DNA from: Pseudomonadota bacterium
GTDB taxonomy: Bacteria; Pseudomonadota; Gammaproteobacteria; Acidithiobacillales; Acidithiobacillaceae
Assembly: GCA_021827445.1 (NCBI GenBank)
Contig: JAKAVW010000095.1
Location: 1 to 9,834, forward strand
DNA: 9,834 nucleotides
Direction: 5' to 3'
This document shows, one piece after another, positions 5,541 through 9,834 of this stretch. Each line of letters opens with the position of its first letter. Positions within the stretch are counted from its first letter, which is position 1. Below the pieces are notes generated by a model. The model did no database searches. It worked only from the letters and a program-made list of their open reading frames with translations, and was not told the DNA's origin. The translations under genes and the position numbers were made by a program.

Positions 5541-5557
5541 TCCCACCCTCTCCGCCA
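5541..5557 (+). other. attR remnant: 3' end of a tRNA-Ser gene
   Basis: TCCCACCCTCTCCGCCA reads as the 3' end of a bacterial tRNA-Ser: the 3' side of the T stem (CCCAC), the 3' half of the acceptor stem (CCTCTCC), the discriminator G, and CCA. The matching 5' half (GGAGAGG) and the rest of a tRNA are absent upstream, so this is a fragment and not a gene. Such fragments arise when an island integrates into the 3' end of a tRNA gene, leaving the intact copy at the other end. Together with the integrase at 1-1605, this fixes the island's right boundary near 5557. The tRNA identity rests on my memory of tRNA-Ser sequences. Confidence 0.7.
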
Positions 5558-5594
5558 ATCACCGTCCATCAGCGGACAGTCTCAGGTTTTTCTA

Positions 5595-5708
5595 TGGCGA
5601 CAAAGATCGGTCCCCTCGCAGTGGTAGCTGGTGAACCCCGTCAGGCCCGGAAGGGAGCAGCGGCAACCGGTGATCCAGGTGCCGGGGTGCGGCTGATTGG
5701 CGTCGCCA
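5595..5708 (+). ncRNA. ffs: 4.5S RNA, the RNA of the signal recognition particle
   Basis: The conserved core of bacterial SRP RNA is plain: GTCAGGCCCGGAAGG followed by AGCAG at 5640-5660, which carries the GGAA tetraloop (5649-5652) and the asymmetric internal loop bound by the Ffh protein. The ends pair, TGGCGAC (5595-5601) with GTCGCCA (5702-5708), and ATCGGTC (5605-5611) pairs with GGCTGAT (5691-5697) with wobbles. CCCC and GGGG blocks pair further in. The length, about 114 bases, is normal for the short Gram-negative form. The RNA works with Ffh to deliver membrane proteins to the translocon and is usually essential. Exact ends are estimated from pairing. It begins about 37 bp after the att remnant and ends 19 bp before dnaX. 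No convincing promoter is visible in the 37 bp. Confidence 0.93.
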
Positions 5709-5727
5709 CCCTATATTTCAGGCCCGC

Positions 5728-7452
5728 ATGAGCGCCTACCTCGCGCTTGCCCGCCGCTGGCGGCCACAACACTTTGACGATTTTGTAGGGCAGGGGGCTG
5801 TGGTCGCTGCCTTGCGCCATGCCCTGGATTCCGGTCGCATTCATCATGCTTTTCTTTTCACCGGGACGCGGGGCGTCGGCAAAACGACTCTGGCGCGGCT
5901 ACTGGCCAAGTGCCTGAATTGTGAGCATGGTGTTAGCAGCAATCCTTGCGGAGAGTGCAGTGCCTGTCGCGGTATTGCCGCGGGAAATTTTGTTGATCTG
6001 CTGGAGGTGGATGCGGCGAGCCGCACCCGGGTGGATGAAACCCGCGACCTGCTGGACAACGTGCAGTACGCGCCGACGGTGGGTCGGTATAAAGTGTACC
6101 TTATCGATGAGGTACATATGTTGTCCACGCACAGTTTCAATGCACTGCTGAAGACCCTCGAAGAACCGCCGGAGCATGTCAAGTTTCTGCTGGCGACTAC
6201 GGACCCGCAGAAACTGCCGGTAACCGTACTTTCCCGCTGTCTGCAGTTTAATTTGCGGAGGCTGGATATTCCACAAATTCAGGGACGATTGCAGCAGATC
6301 ATGGCGGCCGAACAGATAGCTGCCGAGGATGCCGCACTGCAGATATTGTCCCGCGCTGCTGATGGGAGCCTGCGCGATGCCCTGAGTTTGCTGGATCAGG
6401 CTATTGTTCATGGTGGTGGCGCGGTTCAGCGTGATGGTGTGCTAGCGATGCTTGGGCGCAGCAGTGACGACGCAGTGCTGGGCATGGTCGGAGCATTAGT
6501 GGATCGGGATGCTACGCAGGTATTTGCTTTACTGGATGATCATCTGGCGCGGGGTATGGATGGCGCCGGACTGCTCGATTTAGTCATAGAGGGCGTGCAT
6601 CGTCTCAGCTTGGCGCAATTTCTTCCGGTTGATTCGGAGCGCGATGATGCAAATGTGATCGCGCGCCTACGTGGGCGAATCAGCCCGCTTACCTTGCAGT
6701 CCTGGTATTTTTTGCTTATCTCGGCACGACGTGACTTTGCGCTTTATCCAGATAGTCGCATGGCACTGGAAATGGCTGTTCTGCGGGTGTTGAGTTTTTC
6801 CGGAGCGGTACCGCCAGACTTGCCGCCTGCTGTGCTCCCAGGTCCTGGCACTCCGCATTTTATTGAGTCATCGGCGCCGGCAGCGGAGGTGACTGCACCG
6901 GCGTCGCATCTGTCGGCACTATCGCTTTCCTACCATTCACGGGACGCAGTTCGGGAACCACCGCCGATAGCAACGTCCGACCTGCCGGATAGGGTGGCTG
7001 AGACGGCGCCCTCGACGGACTGGCGTTGTGTGGTGGAGTCGCTGGCGGTTTCTCCCATGCTTGCCGAGTACCTGCGCTATGGACAGGCCTTGCGCTGCGA
7101 TTCAGAGACTGTGGAATTGGCCGTGGAGCCCAATTATTTGCCATTCCTCGTCAAGACCGAGGCCCGCAGGGCGTTACATCAGGCGCTTACGGCGTATTTT
7201 GGCCGGGAGCCGCGTCTGAGCATCGTACCCCTTACCAAAGAGATCGGAGTGGGAAGCTTGGTGCAGGAGGAGCGCGCGCACACGGCCTCTCGGCAGGCCG
7301 AGGCCGAGGCGCGTGTCGCCGCAGATTCGCACATTGGCGCATTCCTGAAGGTCTTGGAGGCCCGTGTGGAATCCATTGAAATTATGACACCCGCTGCGAA
7401 CAGTGGTGCCGTCAGCTCACAAGTGAAGAGTAAACAGGGAGGTGAAAGATGA
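5728..7452 (+). CDS. dnaX: DNA polymerase III subunit gamma/tau (clamp-loader ATPase)
   Basis: 574 residues. It powers loading of the beta sliding clamp and, as tau, links polymerase cores to the helicase. Visible motifs: the N-terminal ARRWRPQHFDDFVGQ; Walker A GTRGVGKT (46-53); a zinc module with C65, C74, C77 and C80; Walker B YLIDE (124-128); sensor 1 around LLATTDP; and the arginine finger in SRC (R170). Domain III runs to about residue 365. After a proline-rich linker (about 366-430), residues 433-550 resemble the tau C-terminal region that binds the alpha subunit. It is shorter than the E. coli protein (643). The start is fixed by homology; only a weak CAGG precedes it. There is no A-rich slippery run like that of E. 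coli; a T TTT TTG heptamer in frame at 6708-6714 is a weak alternative. The stop overlaps the ybaB start. Confidence 0.97.
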   Translation: MSAYLALARRWRPQHFDDFVGQGAVVAALRHALDSGRIHHAFLFTGTRGVGKTTLARLLAKCLNCEHGVSSNPCGECSACRGIAAGNFVDLLEVDAASRTRVDETRDLLDNVQYAPTVGRYKVYLIDEVHMLSTHSFNALLKTLEEPPEHVKFLLATTDPQKLPVTVLSRCLQFNLRRLDIPQIQGRLQQIMAAEQIAAEDAALQILSRAADGSLRDALSLLDQAIVHGGGAVQRDGVLAMLGRSSDDAVLGMVGALVDRDATQVFALLDDHLARGMDGAGLLDLVIEGVHRLSLAQFLPVDSERDDANVIARLRGRISPLTLQSWYFLLISARRDFALYPDSRMALEMAVLRVLSFSGAVPPDLPPAVLPGPGTPHFIESSAPAAEVTAPASHLSALSLSYHSRDAVREPPPIATSDLPDRVAETAPSTDWRCVVESLAVSPMLAEYLRYGQALRCDSETVELAVEPNYLPFLVKTEARRALHQALTAYFGREPRLSIVPLTKEIGVGSLVQEERAHTASRQAEAEARVAADSHIGAFLKVLEARVESIEIMTPAANSGAVSSQVKSKQGGER

Positions 7453-7772
7453 AGGGTGGACTGGGAAATATCATGAAGCAAGCGCAGCAGCTCCAGGAGC
7501 GTTTGCAAAAAACGCAGGAAGAACTTGCACAGGTAGAGGTGCGAGGCTATGCGGGCGGTAATCTGGTAGAAGTCACTATGACCTGCCGCCATGACGTACG
7601 CCGGGTGCGTATTGATCCCTCTCTGCTGGCCGATGGTGACCAGGAAATGCTCGAGGATCTCTTGGCTGCTGCCATGAATGACGCCGTGCGCAATGCCGAG
7701 AAGGTTAGCGCGGAGCGGATGTCGGGAGTGACGGGTGGCATGAATATTCCGGGCATGGGCCTGCCTTTCTAG
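7449..7772 (+). CDS. ybaB: Nucleoid-associated protein, YbaB/EbfC family
   Basis: 107 residues, normal for this family of small dimeric DNA-binding proteins that coat the nucleoid. The typical pattern is present: an N-terminal amphipathic helix (MKQAQQLQERLQKTQEELAQ), a short beta region (VEVRGYAGGNLVEVTMTCRHDVRRVRIDP), a C-terminal helix (AAAMNDAVRNAEKVSAERM), and a Gly/Met-rich tail ending GMNIPGMGLPF. The ATG overlaps the dnaX stop as ATGA and is preceded by the strong ribosome binding site GGGAGGTG (7437-7444), so it is translated in coupling with dnaX. Its place between dnaX and recR is conserved in many bacteria. Confidence 0.96.
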   Translation: MKGGLGNIMKQAQQLQERLQKTQEELAQVEVRGYAGGNLVEVTMTCRHDVRRVRIDPSLLADGDQEMLEDLLAAAMNDAVRNAEKVSAERMSGVTGGMNIPGMGLPF

Positions 7773-7778
7773 GCACTT

Positions 7779-8378
7779 ATGGCAGATGTTCCGAGTATGG
7801 ATGCCCTGGTGGCGCTGCTTCGCCGCCTGCCAGGTATTGGCCCACGTTCGGCGCAGCGGATCAGCTATGAGTTGTTGGTGCGTAAGCGTGATTTCATGCC
7901 GCTGCTGGCCGCTGCCTTACAGCAGGCCCATGCCGTGGTCCGTTTTTGTCAGCGCTGCAATAATCTGAGCGAAGCGCCATTGTGCGCCGTCTGTCGTTCT
8001 GAACGCCGGGACCGTTCCATCTTATGCGTCGTGGAATCTCCTGCTGATCTGCGCGCTATCGAAGATACGGGTGTGTTCGTCGGCGAGTTCTTTGTGTTGA
8101 TGGGGCATTTGTCGCCCTTGGACGGCATCGGTCCCGAAGCCCTGCACATTGATCGCTTCAGCGCGCGTTTGGGTGAGGCAGACTTGCGGGAAGTGATTTT
8201 TGCGACCAATCCCACCCTGGAAGGGGAGGCCACGGCCCAGTTTCTCGCGGGGCTGGTTCCTGACGGTATCACGATCAGCCGTATTGCACGCGGGGTACCG
8301 GTGGGTGGCGAGTTGGAATATGTTGACCGTAGTACCCTCGGGCGCGCGTTGCATGGTCGCCGCTTGCTTGATGACTAA
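7779..8378 (+). CDS. recR: Recombination protein RecR
   Basis: 199 residues, the usual length. RecR works with RecO (and RecF) to load RecA on gapped single-stranded DNA. Domains in order: a helix-hairpin-helix (RLPGIGPRSAQRISYELL, about 16-33); a four-cysteine zinc finger (C57, C60, C69, C72); a Toprim domain starting at VVESPADLRAIE (E86) with FVLMGHLSPLDGIGP; and a C-terminal segment with ARGVPVGGELEYVD. All family landmarks are intact. It starts 6 bp after the ybaB stop without a strong ribosome binding site of its own, so it probably depends on coupled translation in the dnaX-ybaB-recR operon. The second ATG at 7797 would remove conserved N-terminal residues and is less likely. Confidence 0.97.
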   Translation: MADVPSMDALVALLRRLPGIGPRSAQRISYELLVRKRDFMPLLAAALQQAHAVVRFCQRCNNLSEAPLCAVCRSERRDRSILCVVESPADLRAIEDTGVFVGEFFVLMGHLSPLDGIGPEALHIDRFSARLGEADLREVIFATNPTLEGEATAQFLAGLVPDGITISRIARGVPVGGELEYVDRSTLGRALHGRRLLDD

Positions 8379-8438
8379 GCACTTAACCATTATTTCGTAA
8401 ATATAAAAGCCATTAAATTTTGAGAGGAAGCAGCGATC

Positions 8439-9656
8439 ATGACAGCCACAGGCGCCACGCCTCCGGGTGGAAATGTGTTTTTTTTGCTGATGGGTGCCAT
8501 TCTGGTGTTTGCCATGCACGGCGGATTTGCCTTTCTGGAACTGGGTACGGTAAGGCGCCGCAGTCAGGTCAACGCATTGGTCAAAATTCTCAGCGATTTT
8601 GGTATTTCCACCATGGTCTATTTTTTTGTGGGTTACCACATCGCCTACGGCATCAGCTTTTTCGGTGATGTGAAGACCCTGACCACGGGTAACCACGGCT
8701 TCGAGATGGTGCGCTTTTTCTTCCTGCTCACCTTCGCCGCCGCGGTGCCGGCTATTATTTCCGGTGGTATCGCCGAACGGGCGCGTTTTTATCCTCAATT
8801 GCTGGCGACGGCCTTCCTGGTGGGGCTGGTTTATCCCGTTTATGAAGGCATCGTCTGGAATAACCATTATGGCATTCAGGCCTGGTTTACCAGCGCTTTT
8901 GGTGCACCTTTTCACGATTTCGCGGGCTCGGTGGTGGTGCATGCCATGGGTGGATGGATGGCGCTGATGGCGGTCTGGTTGCTGGGTCCGCGCAAGGGGC
9001 GTTACGGGAAAGATGGTGCGGTACATGCCATGCCGCCGTCCAACATTCCCTTTCTGGCGCTGGGTTCCTGGATTCTGATTATCGGCTGGTTTGGCTTTAA
9101 TGTGATGAGTGCGCAGCAACTTGCGGCTGTGCAGGGTCTGGTGGCGCTCAATTCGCTCATGGCCTTGGTCGGTGGCATGCTGGCAGCATTGGCGGTAGGG
9201 AAGGGCGACCCCGGCTTTGTGCATAACGGTGCCCTGGCGGGTTTGGTGGCTATCTGTGCCGGTTCCGATGTGGTGCAACCCATCGGGGCCCTAGCCATCG
9301 GCGCCATTGCCGGCATTATTTTTGTCTACCTCTTCACTTTTGTGCAGCATCGCCTGCGTCTGGATGACGTGCTTGGCGTCTGGCCGCTCCATGGTGTTTG
9401 CGGTGTGTGGGGCGGGCTGGCCGTCGGCATTTTCGGACATGAGTTCCTTGGTGGGGCCGGTGGAGTCAGTTTCTGGTCCCAGCTGCTGGGCACCTCGCTG
9501 GGTGTATTGATCGCTCTGGCGGGCAGCGGCATTGTCTACGGCAGCATCAAGTATTTTATCGGGATTCGTCTGGATCCCGAGGCGGAGTATGTGGGTGCGG
9601 ATTTGAGCCTGCACCATGTCAGCGCATATCCTGAAGAGGACATTGAGAGGGCATGA
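8439..9656 (+). CDS. amtB: Ammonium transporter, Amt/MEP/Rh family
   Basis: 405 residues, an inner-membrane channel for ammonium, normally a trimer. About 11 hydrophobic segments span the protein. The pore twin histidines fall in DFAGSVVVHAMGG (H168) and WPLHGVCGVWGG (H318); both numbers match the E. coli mature protein. Other family blocks are GGIAER, YPVYEGIVW and GWFGFNVMSA. There is no cleavable signal peptide before the first membrane helix, unlike E. coli AmtB. A strong ribosome binding site, GAGAGGAAG (8422-8430), lies 8 bp before the ATG. The 60-bp gap after recR is AT-rich (8379-8438) and might hold a promoter, but I see no clear one and no sigma-54 site. No glnK regulator gene sits next to it in this window, which is unusual as the two are often paired. 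The C-terminal tail is about 25 residues. Confidence 0.95.
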   Translation: MTATGATPPGGNVFFLLMGAILVFAMHGGFAFLELGTVRRRSQVNALVKILSDFGISTMVYFFVGYHIAYGISFFGDVKTLTTGNHGFEMVRFFFLLTFAAAVPAIISGGIAERARFYPQLLATAFLVGLVYPVYEGIVWNNHYGIQAWFTSAFGAPFHDFAGSVVVHAMGGWMALMAVWLLGPRKGRYGKDGAVHAMPPSNIPFLALGSWILIIGWFGFNVMSAQQLAAVQGLVALNSLMALVGGMLAALAVGKGDPGFVHNGALAGLVAICAGSDVVQPIGALAIGAIAGIIFVYLFTFVQHRLRLDDVLGVWPLHGVCGVWGGLAVGIFGHEFLGGAGGVSFWSQLLGTSLGVLIALAGSGIVYGSIKYFIGIRLDPEAEYVGADLSLHHVSAYPEEDIERA

Positions 9657-9658
9657 CC

Positions 9659-9834
9659 ATGAAGGAAGCTTTTGTTGCCCTGAATTGGCGGACAGTTCCG
9701 GCCCTGCCGGCGCGCAGCCCGCAGGCGCACAAAGGGAGCTTCGGGCACGTTTTCGCGGTAGGCGGAGGGCCGGGCATGGGTGGGGCACTGGCGCTGGCCA
9801 GTGCCGCCGCCTACCGGGTGGGTGCCGAGATCGG
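9659..9834 (+). CDS. nnrD: ADP/ATP-dependent NAD(P)H-hydrate dehydratase, 5' part only
   Basis: The first 58 codons are visible before the window ends. The sequence LPARSPQAHKGSFGHVFAVGGGPGMGGALALASAAAYRVGAEIG matches the start of the ribokinase-like dehydratase domain (formerly YjeF C-terminal domain), including the HKGSFGHV nucleotide-fold entry and the GGxxGMGG loop. The enzyme repairs NADH and NADPH that have been hydrated, using ADP or ATP. In E. coli this domain is fused behind an epimerase domain. Here it begins directly at the N-terminus, so it is a stand-alone dehydratase, and an epimerase should be encoded elsewhere. The start at 9659 is preferred because GAGAGG (9645-9650) lies 8 bp upstream. 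The in-frame ATG at 9653 overlaps the amtB stop and is too close to that site. It is probably co-transcribed with amtB. Confidence 0.85.
   Translation, partial: MKEAFVALNWRTVPALPARSPQAHKGSFGHVFAVGGGPGMGGALALASAAAYRVGAEI

Noticed and set aside
5320..5557. A complete tRNA-Ser gene ending at the CCA of 5557
   Set aside because: No acceptor 5' half (GGAGAGG), D arm, anticodon arm or T loop can be found upstream; only the last 17 bases match.
5407..5634. Open frame of 75 codons on the + strand
   Set aside because: It runs through the tRNA-Ser remnant and into the 4.5S RNA gene, so it cannot be a conserved protein gene.
8022..9278. Long open frame of 418 codons on the - strand, antisense to recR and amtB
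   Set aside because: Both + strand genes are unmistakable family members. The antisense product is rich in His, Gln and Arg with no domain, as expected for a shadow of GC-rich coding sequence.

Overview
The window joins the right-hand part of a small integrated genomic island (about 1-5557) to an ordinary chromosomal housekeeping block (about 5558-9834). The block is GC-rich and runs 4.5S RNA (ffs), dnaX, ybaB, recR, amtB and the start of an NAD(P)H-hydrate dehydratase gene, all on the + strand. This gene order and the protein sequences fit a proteobacterium. The style resembles Acidithiobacillus, but that genus is an impression from memory, not something the sequence proves.

Island, left to right. 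A tyrosine integrase, missing only its N-terminus at the window edge, reads + (1-1605). About 640 bp without a convincing gene follow (1606-2246). From about 1755 to 2190 this stretch is packed with GC-rich inverted repeats whose apical loops recur in two kinds, GTYCA and GCA. Next is a winged-helix protein of the replication-relaxation type (2247-3143), then an AT-rich orphan gene of 128 codons (3279-3665). Two genes on the - strand follow, 9 bp apart: a HEPN protein of the AbiU2 type (4523-5167) and an McrA-like HNH endonuclease (3872-4513). They look like a compact candidate defence cassette. A right-end segment (5171-5557) holds a perfect hairpin and two pairs of short direct repeats. It ends in 17 bases identical to the 3' end expected of a tRNA-Ser gene, through CCA. 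I read this as the attR site made by integration into a tRNA-Ser gene whose intact copy should lie just left of the window. If so, the whole island is only about 6 kb.

Chromosomal block. ffs begins about 37 bp beyond the att remnant, so the island sits between the presumed tRNA-Ser and the 4.5S RNA gene. dnaX follows ffs by 19 bp. dnaX and ybaB overlap by their start and stop codons, and recR follows ybaB by 6 bp, giving the classic replication and repair operon. amtB starts 60 bp after recR with its own strong ribosome binding site, and the nnrD-type gene starts 2 bp after the amtB stop and runs off the window.

The most unusual material is the hairpin array at about 1755-2190, the HEPN-HNH pair, and the tRNA-Ser att junction directly in front of an essential RNA gene.
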